A stretch of DNA of 5,757 bases, from assembly GCA_019752245.1 (NCBI GenBank), contig JAIEMH010000409.1:1-5757 (forward strand), written 5' to 3'. The position numbers were made by a program, and so were the translations under genes. Positions 1-5,757 of the stretch are shown here, piece by piece; position 1 is the stretch's first letter, and each line of letters starts with the position of its first letter. Below the pieces are notes generated by a model that was not told the origin of the DNA, searched no databases, and worked only from the letters and a program-made list of their open reading frames with translations. Origin of the DNA: Flavobacteriaceae bacterium. Its GTDB lineage: Bacteria; Bacteroidota; Bacteroidia; Flavobacteriales; Flavobacteriaceae.

Positions 1-1808
1 ATGCTATTTTTCAGTGGAGCATAATCGTCCTGACCATTCAAAACTCTAAAATCGTGACCGTGTAAATGCATTGGATGCCGCATCATTGAACCATTGTGCA
101 AGGTTATTCTAACATTTTCGCCTTTTTTAATTAAAATTTTGTCGGTTTCGGAAACTACTTTGTTGTCCAAACTCCAAACGTAGCGGTTCATGTTTCCAGA
201 CAATTCAAATCGTAATTCTTTAACTGGTGCCTCTTTTGGAAGATTGGTTTTAAAAGGTGATTTTAACATCGCATAATTTAATGTTGTTATGTCGGAAAGT
301 TCATTGCTGTTATAATCGTTTTCAGTCATTTTCATTTCTTTATGACTTTCGACTTTAGCTTCGCTCAATTCGGCAATGCCTCGGGTTGACTTTTGACTTT
401 CACCAGTAATTTCAGGATACATCACCACATTCATATCCATTTGATTGTAGGACATTTTCATTCCCATATCGTCTAAATCACCATTCATTTTCATCATTGA
501 ATTCATCATTTTCATTCCTTCAAAATATTTTAATTTGGGAAGTGGATTTGTTAGTTGCTTAATTCCTTCTCCTAAATATAATGATGCCGATTTGGTTCTG
601 TCTTCCGATGTTGCTAAAAATTCATAGGAAGTTTTATCTGCTGGAATTTCTACAATTACATCATACGTTTCAGAAACGGCAATTAGTAATCTATCGACTT
701 CAACTGGTTCAACATCGTTTCCATCGCTAGCCACAACTGTAATTTTTCCACCAGCATACGTTAACCAAAAATAACTTGATGCACCACCATTTGAAATTCT
801 TAAACGAACTTTATCGCCAGATTTAAATTCCGACAGCTTACTTTCATTTTTACCATTTATTAGAAATTTTTCATAATAAATATCGCTCACATCCATGGCA
901 TTCATTCGCTTCCATTCGTTGGCAATTTTTGTTTTAAAATGTCCGGCACGAATGGCTTCTGAATAACTTTGCGTCGATCCTTTTTTAATAGCAAACCAAT
1001 CGGTCGCATTGTGCAACATTCTGTGAATATTTTTAGGATTTATATCGCTCCATTCACTTAAAATTATAGGAATTGTTGGCAAATCGTCAATACCTTCTCG
1101 AAACTTTTCATCTTCTGGTTTTTTATTTAAAATCATAGAACCGTACATTCCAATTTGTTCTTGCAAACCCGAATGACTATGATACCAATGTGTTCCGTTT
1201 TGGATAATTGGAAAAGTATATTTATGAGTCGTTCCGGGTTCAATGGGCATTTGTGTTACATACGGAACGCCATCTTCTTTGTTGGGCAACATCAATCCGT
1301 GCCAATGCAATGAAGTGCTTTCTTTCAATTCGTTGTGCACATAAATTTCTGCGATATCACCTTCGGTAAACGTTAATGTTGGCATCGGAATTTGTCCGTT
1401 TACAGCAATAGCGCGTTTTAGTTTGTTGCCGATTGTAACAATGGTATCACGAACATACAAGTCGTAACGAACTGTTTTAGAGATGGTTTTTGGTTTTACT
1501 TTAATTTCTGAAACTGATTTTTTTGTTGGTAATTCTGAGGTTTCTTTTTTAATTTCAGGAACTTCTTTTTTGGTTTCAGAACTGACTTTTTTGGTTGCAG
1601 TTGGTGTTTTTACCACTACTTTTTTTGAGGTATTTGATTTTTCTTTGATTAAAGCCATTCCGCATTTAGGACAATTTCCGGGTTTACTTTCGTGAATTTC
1701 TGGATGCATCACGCAAGTATAAAACGTTTGTGGTTTTGTTTTAATTTGTGCATTTGCAAAATTCAGTAAGCTTAAAATTACAACTATATATACTATTTTA
1801 ATTTTCAT
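1..1808 (-). CDS. Multicopper oxidase with N-terminal heavy-metal-binding domain (PcoA/CopA-type), C-terminus cut by window edge
   Basis: 602 codons are visible, open to the window edge, so the C-terminus is missing. Residues 1-20 form a Sec-type signal peptide ending in ANA|Q, without twin arginines. Residues 29-53 are an HMBD (CVMHPE...CPKCGMAL). A Lys/Thr/Glu/Val linker (54-110) leads into three cupredoxin domains (about 113-230, 245-410 and 505 onward). Copper ligands seen are HWHG (H168, H170), HWYHSH (H210, H212) and HPMHLHGH (H578, H581, H583). The final HCHxxxH(x)nM motif expected in this family lies outside the window. Residues 429-463 are Met-rich (12 Met), as in CueO/PcoA-type cuprous oxidases. 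The likely role is periplasmic oxidation of Cu(I) to Cu(II). The start was chosen because it gives a clean signal peptide; it lies 2 bp after the copA stop, implying co-translation. Family is secure; substrate is inferred from family and context. Confidence 0.93.
   Translation of the reverse strand, partial: MKIKIVYIVVILSLLNFANAQIKTKPQTFYTCVMHPEIHESKPGNCPKCGMALIKEKSNTSKKVVVKTPTATKKVSSETKKEVPEIKKETSELPTKKSVSEIKVKPKTISKTVRYDLYVRDTIVTIGNKLKRAIAVNGQIPMPTLTFTEGDIAEIYVHNELKESTSLHWHGLMLPNKEDGVPYVTQMPIEPGTTHKYTFPIIQNGTHWYHSHSGLQEQIGMYGSMILNKKPEDEKFREGIDDLPTIPIILSEWSDINPKNIHRMLHNATDWFAIKKGSTQSYSEAIRAGHFKTKIANEWKRMNAMDVSDIYYEKFLINGKNESKLSEFKSGDKVRLRISNGGASSYFWLTYAGGKITVVASDGNDVEPVEVDRLLIAVSETYDVIVEIPADKTSYEFLATSEDRTKSASLYLGEGIKQLTNPLPKLKYFEGMKMMNSMMKMNGDLDDMGMKMSYNQMDMNVVMYPEITGESQKSTRGIAELSEAKVESHKEMKMTENDYNSNELSDITTLNYAMLKSPFKTNLPKEAPVKELRFELSGNMNRYVWSLDNKVVSETDKILIKKGENVRITLHNGSMMRHPMHLHGHDFRVLNGQDDYAPLKNS
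1506..1595 (-). repeat. Degenerate heptapeptide repeat in the oxidase linker
   Basis: Within the linker between the HMBD and the first cupredoxin domain, residues 72-101 contain four 7-residue units: TKKVSSE, TKKEVPE, IKKETSE and, after a Leu-Pro insertion, TKKSVSE. The pattern is [T/I]KK followed by three variable residues and Glu. It looks like an expanded, flexible charged tether. No metal ligands occur in it. Confidence 0.6.
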
Positions 1809-1810
1809 TT

Positions 1811-4330
1811 TTAAATTTTTAAATTTCTCAATCGCAACGCATTTACAATTACAGAAACGGAACTAAAACTCATTGCTAGAGCTGCAATCATTGGAGAAAG
1901 TAAAATTCCAAAAAACGGAAATAAAACACCTGCAGCAATTGGAATTCCTAAAATATTGTAGAAAAAAGCAAAGAATAAATTTTGTTTGATGTTTCGCATT
2001 ACAGCGTGACTTAAATTTTTAGCTTTCACAATGCCTTGCAAATCGCCTTTCACTAAAGTTATTTTTGCAGATTCTATCGCAACATCAGTTCCTGTTCCCA
2101 TTGCGATGCCAATATCGGCTTGCGCTAAAGCTGGAGCATCATTTATTCCGTCGCCAGCCATTGCTACAATTTTGCCTTGCGCTTGTAGTTTTTTTATTTC
2201 GTTTAGTTTGTCTTCAGGTAGACAGCCAGCTTTAAAAGAAGCTAAATTAAGTTCGTCAGCAACTGCTTTGGCGGTATTTTCATTATCGCCAGTTAGCATA
2301 ATTACTTCTACACCTTGACGCATTAATTCTTTAATTGCCTCTTTACTAGAAGTTTTTATTGCATCGGTAATTGATATGAAACCAACACCAATGCCATCAA
2401 CAGCGATGTAAGAAACCGTTTTTCCAAGTTTTTGTTCGGTACTAATTTTGTTTTCTAAATCATCAGAAATACTTGCTTTTACTTGTTCCATTAGTTTTTT
2501 ATTTCCTAATGCTACTTTTTTATTGGTTACTGTTCCTGTAACTCCTTTTCCTGCAACAGCTTCAAAATCTTTAACTTCTATTAATGAAATGGTTTTGGTC
2601 TTCGCAAAATTAACAACTGCTTGTGCTAGTGGATGTTCGCTATATTGATTCAAGGAAGCGATGTTTTGCAACAAATTATCCTCATCATTATTTATAGCAT
2701 AAATTTTTTCAACTGATGGTTTTCCTTCAGTTATAGTTCCAGTTTTATCGGTAATTAGAACATTTACTTTGTTCATATTTTCTAAAGCTTCAGCATTTTT
2801 TATCAAAACGCCTAATTGCGCACCTTTTCCAACGCCAACCATAACCGACATTGGTGTTGCTAAACCTAAAGCACAAGGACAAGCGATAATTAAAACTGCA
2901 ATGGCATTTATAAAACCATAAACCAATGCTGGTTCGGGACCAAATTTTGCCCAAACAAAAAAGGTAATTATAGAAGTAATCACCACAATTGGTACAAAAT
3001 ATTTGGCAATGCTATCGGCTAATTTTTGAATTGGAGCTTTAGATCGGCTGGCATCGTTGACCATTTTTACGATTTGAGAAAGCAAGGTTTCTGAACCTAC
3101 TTTTTCGGCAATCATTACAAACGATTTGTTTCCGTTTATGGTTCCAGCAATTACATTATCATCGATTTTTTTATCTACAGGAATTGGTTCTCCGGTAATC
3201 ATTGCTTCGTCAATACTGCTTTCGCCATCGGTTATTTTTCCGTCAACTGGAATTTTATCACCTGGTTTTACCCGCAATAAATCGCCTTTTTTGATGTCGT
3301 GAATGGCTATTATTTTATCATTTCCATCGATGACCAAAGTAGCTTCTGTCGGTGCTAATTTCAATAACTCTTTAATTGCACCACTAGTTCGGCTGTGTGC
3401 TTTGGCTTCGAGTAATTGTCCTAATAACACCAAAGTTAAAATTACCGTTGTGGCTTCAAAGTAAAGTGAGACAGAACCATTATGGTTTTTAAATTCTGTT
3501 GGAAAAATACTAGGATAAAATAATCCGATTAAGCTAAAAATGAAAGCAATACCAGCACCAATTCCTATAAGTGTAAACATATTCAAGTTCCAAGTAACTA
3601 TGGATTTATAGGCACGAACAAAAAACATCCAACATGCATAAAACACTATCGGAAGTGATAAAAAAAGTTGTACCCAATTGGAATATAGTGCTGGAAGTAT
3701 TTTGTGCAATGGATTATTTGACATCATTTCCATCATTGCAATAATAAAAATAGGAACTGTAAAAGCAGTAGCTATTTTCATTTTAAACACTAAATCTTTA
3801 TATGTTTTCTGTTCTTCGGAATCACTTGGATTCATTGGTATTAAATCCATTCCACAAATTGGACATGAGCCAGAATGGTCTTGGATAATTTCTGGATGCA
3901 TTGGGCAAGTAAACAACGTTTTGGTATTGTGTAGTTCGTGCACTTTCTCTAAAGCCATGCCGCAAACTGGGCAATCTCCAGCTTTGTCATAGTTTTTGTC
4001 ACCTTCGCAATGCATTGGGCAATGGTACTTTGTGTTTAAATTGTTATTTAAAGAAGTATCTGTATTAGCATTCTTAGGTTCTGAATTTAAAGGTGTTTTT
4101 TTTAAATTTTCTACAATTTTATACTTGTAATCGGAAATCTGGTAGTTGCCAATCGCTGAAAGTGTTTCTTGGAATTTAGCAATTGGAATGTGTTTTTCCA
4201 TTGTAATTGTTGCGCTGTTTGTTTCTAAAAAAACGTTTGCTTCAATACCTTCAATAGTGTTTAAAGCTTTTTCAACTTTAGACTTGCAACCATTGCAGCT
4301 CATTCCGGTAATTGTATATTTATGTGTCAT
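1811..4330 (-). CDS. copA: P1B-1 type Cu(I)-exporting P-type ATPase CopA with HMA and two HMBD modules
   Basis: Complete, 839 residues. It uses ATP to move Cu(I) (possibly Ag(I)) from the cytoplasm across the inner membrane. The N-terminus has an HMA domain (about 1-70) with GMSCNGC (C12, C15), then two HMBDs: 102-127 (CPMHCEGD...CPVCGMAL) and 140-163 (CPMHPE...CPICGMDL). Eight membrane helices follow, roughly 184-204, 219-237, 249-272, 288-307, 445-462, 470-497, 783-806 and 807-829. Catalytic motifs are all intact: TGE 379-381, CPC 484-486, DKTGT with phospho-acceptor D528, SEHP 564-567, TGDN 680-683 and GDGIND 726-731. Y791-N792 and M820-x-x-S823-S824 in the last two helices mark the Cu(I)-specific P1B-1 subgroup. 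The ATG is supported by an in-frame TAA five codons upstream and by the HMA domain starting at once. It is longer than minimal CopA because of the two HMBDs. Confidence 0.97.
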   Translation of the reverse strand: MTHKYTITGMSCNGCKSKVEKALNTIEGIEANVFLETNSATITMEKHIPIAKFQETLSAIGNYQISDYKYKIVENLKKTPLNSEPKNANTDTSLNNNLNTKYHCPMHCEGDKNYDKAGDCPVCGMALEKVHELHNTKTLFTCPMHPEIIQDHSGSCPICGMDLIPMNPSDSEEQKTYKDLVFKMKIATAFTVPIFIIAMMEMMSNNPLHKILPALYSNWVQLFLSLPIVFYACWMFFVRAYKSIVTWNLNMFTLIGIGAGIAFIFSLIGLFYPSIFPTEFKNHNGSVSLYFEATTVILTLVLLGQLLEAKAHSRTSGAIKELLKLAPTEATLVIDGNDKIIAIHDIKKGDLLRVKPGDKIPVDGKITDGESSIDEAMITGEPIPVDKKIDDNVIAGTINGNKSFVMIAEKVGSETLLSQIVKMVNDASRSKAPIQKLADSIAKYFVPIVVITSIITFFVWAKFGPEPALVYGFINAIAVLIIACPCALGLATPMSVMVGVGKGAQLGVLIKNAEALENMNKVNVLITDKTGTITEGKPSVEKIYAINNDEDNLLQNIASLNQYSEHPLAQAVVNFAKTKTISLIEVKDFEAVAGKGVTGTVTNKKVALGNKKLMEQVKASISDDLENKISTEQKLGKTVSYIAVDGIGVGFISITDAIKTSSKEAIKELMRQGVEVIMLTGDNENTAKAVADELNLASFKAGCLPEDKLNEIKKLQAQGKIVAMAGDGINDAPALAQADIGIAMGTGTDVAIESAKITLVKGDLQGIVKAKNLSHAVMRNIKQNLFFAFFYNILGIPIAAGVLFPFFGILLSPMIAALAMSFSSVSVIVNALRLRNLKI

Positions 4331-4345
4331 TGGTTTGTAGAATTA

Positions 4346-4381
4346 AAATCAACTTCACAAGTAGTATTGCAAAGTTGATTT
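4346..4381. promoter_or_regulatory. Perfect 10-bp inverted repeat upstream of copA
   Basis: AAATCAACTT at 4346-4355 is exactly the reverse complement of AAGTTGATTT at 4372-4381, with a 16-nt spacer. It fills half of the 74-bp gap between the lipoprotein gene and copA and ends 16 bp before the copA ATG. It could be an operator for a dimeric regulator. Alternatively, in the transcript, it could be a stem-loop acting as an attenuator, RNA stabiliser or processing site. The stem has only three G-C pairs and is followed by a broken T stretch (TTTTAATT), so a strong intrinsic terminator is unlikely. The repeat is directly seen; function is open. Confidence 0.55.
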
Positions 4382-4404
4382 ATTAATAAAGCGAAATTAA
4401 ATGC

Positions 4405-4701
4405 TTATTCAGCGGCGTTTTTCGCAACAGGTTCGGTCAATTTCATTCCACATTTAGAACATTTGTCGTTCAATTTTCCTTGAACTTCAGGATGCATCGG
4501 ACAAGCATGCATTTTAGAATGATCCATCTTTGAATGATCAGTCCTGGTAGAATCGTGTTCCATCATTGTTCCATCTTTAGTCATCATTGTTGAATCGTTT
4601 TCCATCATTTCTGAATTGGTTGTGTTTACTTCTTTAGTTTTTTGGTTGCAAGAAACCATTATCAATGCCATAACTATGGCAGAAAAAAATATTTTTTTCA
4701 T
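4405..4701 (-). CDS. Small Met/His-rich lipoprotein with heavy-metal-binding domain
   Basis: Complete, 98 residues. The N-terminus is a lipoprotein signal with lipobox ending MVSC (C18 would be lipidated), so the mature protein of about 81 residues should be anchored to a membrane facing the periplasm. Residues 32-52 are three 7-residue units (MMENDST, MMTKDGT, MMEHDST) and 55-64 is DHSKM twice. These give a dense run of Met, His and Asp, ligands suited to Cu(I)/Cu(II) or Ag(I). Residues 66-88 form an HMBD (CPMHPEV...CSKCGMKL; C67, M69, H70, C81, C84, M86). It ends in a short Ala/Glu tail. The role is probably periplasmic copper binding or delivery, by analogy with Met/His-rich proteins such as SilE/PcoE, though no homology to those is visible. 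An in-frame TGA three codons upstream fixes the start. Real gene with high confidence; function inferred. Confidence 0.88.
   Translation of the reverse strand: MKKIFFSAIVMALIMVSCNQKTKEVNTTNSEMMENDSTMMTKDGTMMEHDSTRTDHSKMDHSKMHACPMHPEVQGKLNDKCSKCGMKLTEPVAKNAAE
4510..4539 (-). repeat. Tandem 15-bp duplication encoding DHSKM-DHSKM
   Basis: Residues 55-64 of the lipoprotein are two identical pentapeptides, DHSKM, encoded by two nearly identical 15-nt units differing at two third-codon positions (TCA AAG against TCT AAA). The unit supplies one His and one Met each time and sits directly before the HMBD. Confidence 0.75.
4546..4608 (-). repeat. Three 21-bp units encoding MMxxDxT heptapeptides
   Basis: Residues 32-52 of the lipoprotein are MMENDST, MMTKDGT and MMEHDST. 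The first and third units are the closest at DNA level. Together they place three Met-Met pairs at a 7-residue spacing, which would bring the pairs to the same face of a helix or present a regular Cu(I)-binding ladder. The helix idea is inference. Confidence 0.75.
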
Positions 4702-4803
4702 CTTGTTTCATTTTAAATTAATTCTAAAACATAAAAATACAGTAAGTTTATATTTAGAATGTTACACATTTAATTATTTAATTTGCGTAATTGACTTAAA
4801 GAA
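4702..4803. other. 102-bp AT-rich intergenic region
   Basis: This lies between the HMA-DUF3347 gene and the lipoprotein gene and is the longest non-coding stretch in the window. No tRNA, strong hairpin or convincing Bacteroidota -33/-7 promoter (TTG ... TAnnTTTG) is seen. It contains one copy of an 11-bp direct repeat whose second copy overlaps the preceding stop codon. It could hold a weak internal promoter for the downstream three genes, but the sequence alone does not show one. Confidence 0.4.
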
Positions 4804-4812
4804 TTATTTAAT
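4772..4812. repeat. 11-bp direct repeat AATTATTTAAT, two copies 30 bp apart
   Basis: Exact copies lie at 4772-4782 and 4802-4812, and the second spans the stop codon of the HMA-DUF3347 gene. Each contains the small palindrome ATTA-TT-TAAT. The 30-bp period is close to three helical turns, which would suit paired protein binding. In DNA this rich in A and T, chance is a serious alternative. Confidence 0.35.
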
Positions 4813-5652
4813 GGTTTCTACAGTTTTTCCACAACGCAACATCATTGAACCATAGTATGGATTTTTAATTGCATTTTCTTTACTCAACCAATCGGCACCT
4901 TTTCCGTCATTTGCCATTGGACAATGTTGAAGATAAGTTGGTGTTTCTTGTTTAGAAATTTTTATTAAACTATAGCTGTTTAATGAAAGTGTATCAAAAA
5001 AAGCTCTTTGTTTTTTTACATCTTTAGTTTCAGAAATTAGTGTTGCATCTGCTGTTAGATTCTTTACAACTTTCATCCAAACCATGTGTTCGTCTATTGG
5101 CAAATTTTCCATTTTGACAGCATTTATAGCAGAAAGTAAAGTGCTTGCCGCAGCTGCCGCAGTGTTTCCATCAGTTTTTATCAGCGCATCTTTTAGTGTG
5201 AAATAATTGTCGAAGATTGCTTTTAATTGGTTGGTTTCTTGAAGATCACTTTTTTCAGTGTATTCTTTTTTAGTACTTTCGATATCATCGGTTTTTACAG
5301 GCACTTTTGCTACTCTATCATATTGGCAACAACCTGGTAATTTAGAATAGACATCATTGGGAGCAAGAAATTTATCACTGTCGTAACCTGCAAGTGCTAT
5401 TTGTTTTAATATTTCGTCTTGATTGGTTTTTGTAGCATCATAAGTTAATGTTGCCATTTTAGTATCGACGTTCCAATTTACTTTAGCTGTTTTCTTTATG
5501 CTTCCTGCATTCTCTATTTTAGTTTGGCACATGCCGCAGTTACCATAGATTTTGATTGTCTCGGTTTTTGAGTTTTTAATTTGTGCATTACTTTGTGTAA
5601 ATGATAGGAATAAAGTGATCACTATCATTATTTTTGATATTGAATTTTTCAT
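4804..5652 (-). CDS. Exported HMA-domain / DUF3347 copper-binding protein
   Basis: Complete, 282 residues. Residues 1-23 are a Sec signal peptide ending SNA|Q, so the protein should be periplasmic. Residues about 30-95 resemble an HMA (MerP-like) fold with C39-G-M-C42 in place of the usual GMxCxxC. Residues 105-112 carry a double cysteine (LPGCCQYD). Residues about 140-280 match DUF3347: a helical stretch around 143-180 with a poly-Ala patch (165-169), and a C-terminal signature YLQHCPMANDGKGADWLS...NPYYGSMML-RCG with C244, M246, M270, M271 and C274. DUF3347 occurs alone or at the end of CusB-type efflux adaptors; here there is no adaptor part. The likely role is periplasmic copper binding or transfer to partners. 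The start is fixed by an in-frame TAA a short way upstream and by the signal peptide. It begins 4 bp after the preceding gene, so is probably in its operon. Domain call good, exact role unknown. Confidence 0.87.
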   Translation of the reverse strand: MKNSISKIMIVITLFLSFTQSNAQIKNSKTETIKIYGNCGMCQTKIENAGSIKKTAKVNWNVDTKMATLTYDATKTNQDEILKQIALAGYDSDKFLAPNDVYSKLPGCCQYDRVAKVPVKTDDIESTKKEYTEKSDLQETNQLKAIFDNYFTLKDALIKTDGNTAAAAASTLLSAINAVKMENLPIDEHMVWMKVVKNLTADATLISETKDVKKQRAFFDTLSLNSYSLIKISKQETPTYLQHCPMANDGKGADWLSKENAIKNPYYGSMMLRCGKTVETIK

Positions 5653-5656
5653 GAGA

Positions 5657-5757
5657 TTAGATTTTTTGAAATGAATTTACCATCTCCATTTGATTTTGAT
5701 AAAGTTTTTTTGTTCCTTTCTTATCACTGATCGCCATATTTACTGCTATAACATTTT
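5657..5757 (-). CDS. C-terminal end of an unidentified upstream gene (partial)
   Basis: Only the last 32 codons and a TAA are in the window. The tail is Lys/Gln/Met-rich (it includes SDKKGTKKLY and ends NSFQKI) and looks soluble. I do not recognise the family. Support for a real gene is that this is the only minus-strand frame open to the window edge and its stop lies just 4 bp before the next start, matching the tight spacing of the cluster. It is short, so chance cannot be excluded. It is probably the gene co-transcribed just ahead of the HMA-DUF3347 gene, and the operon promoter would then lie beyond this window. Confidence 0.55.
   Translation of the reverse strand, partial: NVIAVNMAISDKKGTKKLYQNQMEMVNSFQKI

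Noticed and set aside
379..381. CopA residues 379-382 read TGEP rather than TGES (residue numbers given)
   Set aside because: TGEP is a common form of the actuator motif in copper ATPases and does not indicate a defect.
1483..1695. Plus-strand 70-codon open frame
   Set aside because: Antisense to the low-complexity Lys/Thr/Glu linker and HMBD of the oxidase; the Phe/Val/Leu-rich product simply mirrors AAA/GAA/ACC codons on the real strand.
2031..2318. Plus-strand 95-codon open frame
   Set aside because: Lies wholly inside copA opposite the conserved TGDN and GDGIND region; no domain and no gene-like context.
2448..2648. Plus-strand 66-codon open frame
   Set aside because: Antisense shadow of the copA nucleotide-binding domain, with no recognisable features.
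3678..3992. Plus-strand 104-codon open frame
   Set aside because: Antisense to the first copA membrane helices and both HMBDs; its apparent hydrophobic and Cys-rich character comes from the sense codons.
4146..4340. Plus-strand 64-codon open frame
   Set aside because: Antisense to the HMA domain of copA, which is clearly the coding strand.
4346..4381. Intrinsic terminator ahead of copA
   Set aside because: The stem is AT-rich with a 16-nt loop and the following T stretch is interrupted, so I kept it only as an inverted repeat of unknown function.
4726..4733. TATGTTTT (minus strand) as a Bacteroidota -7 element before the lipoprotein gene
   Set aside because: It resembles TAnnTTTG, but no TTG lies at the required distance upstream, so a promoter is not supported.
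4616..4855. Plus-strand 79-codon open frame spanning the 102-bp gap
   Set aside because: Overlaps two well-supported minus-strand genes at its ends and runs through AT-rich non-coding DNA; the product is compositionally biased with no domain.
1..5757. Copper regulator, insertion sequence, tRNA, CRISPR array or attachment site
   Set aside because: None seen on either strand: no helix-turn-helix gene, transposase, cloverleaf, regularly spaced repeat array or flanking duplication.

Overview
The window is one block of a copper-handling gene cluster in which every real gene lies on the minus strand, so it reads from right to left. The DNA is AT-rich, all four visible stop codons are TAA, none of the starts has a recognisable Shine-Dalgarno sequence, and signal peptides end in ANA|Q or SNA|Q. 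With the DUF3347 and heavy-metal-binding (HMBD) modules, this points to the Bacteroidota, most likely a Flavobacteriaceae member. The taxonomic call is inference from style and gene content; no marker gene is present.

Layout in transcription order: (1) 5757-5657, the last 32 codons of an unidentified upstream gene; (2) 5652-4804, an exported protein with an N-terminal HMA-type CxxC domain and a C-terminal DUF3347 domain, starting 4 bp after gene 1; (3) 4701-4405, a 98-residue lipoprotein with Met/His/Asp-rich short repeats and one HMBD; (4) 4330-1811, a complete P1B-1 Cu(I)-exporting ATPase (CopA) with an HMA domain and two HMBDs before the membrane core; (5) 1808-1, a multicopper oxidase (MCO) that starts 2 bp after the copA stop and is cut by the window edge before its last copper-binding motif. 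Gaps of 102 bp (before gene 3) and 74 bp (before copA) are the only intergenic regions. The second holds a perfect 10-bp inverted repeat.

Likely division of labour (inference from families): CopA pumps Cu(I) out of the cytoplasm. In the periplasm, the lipoprotein and the HMA-DUF3347 protein bind or pass on the metal, and the MCO oxidises Cu(I) to the less toxic Cu(II). No regulator, transposon, RNA gene or CRISPR array is visible. The most unusual aspects are the repeated use of one small metal-binding module (four copies in three proteins, on both sides of the inner membrane) and the short repeat-built Met/His segments in the lipoprotein.
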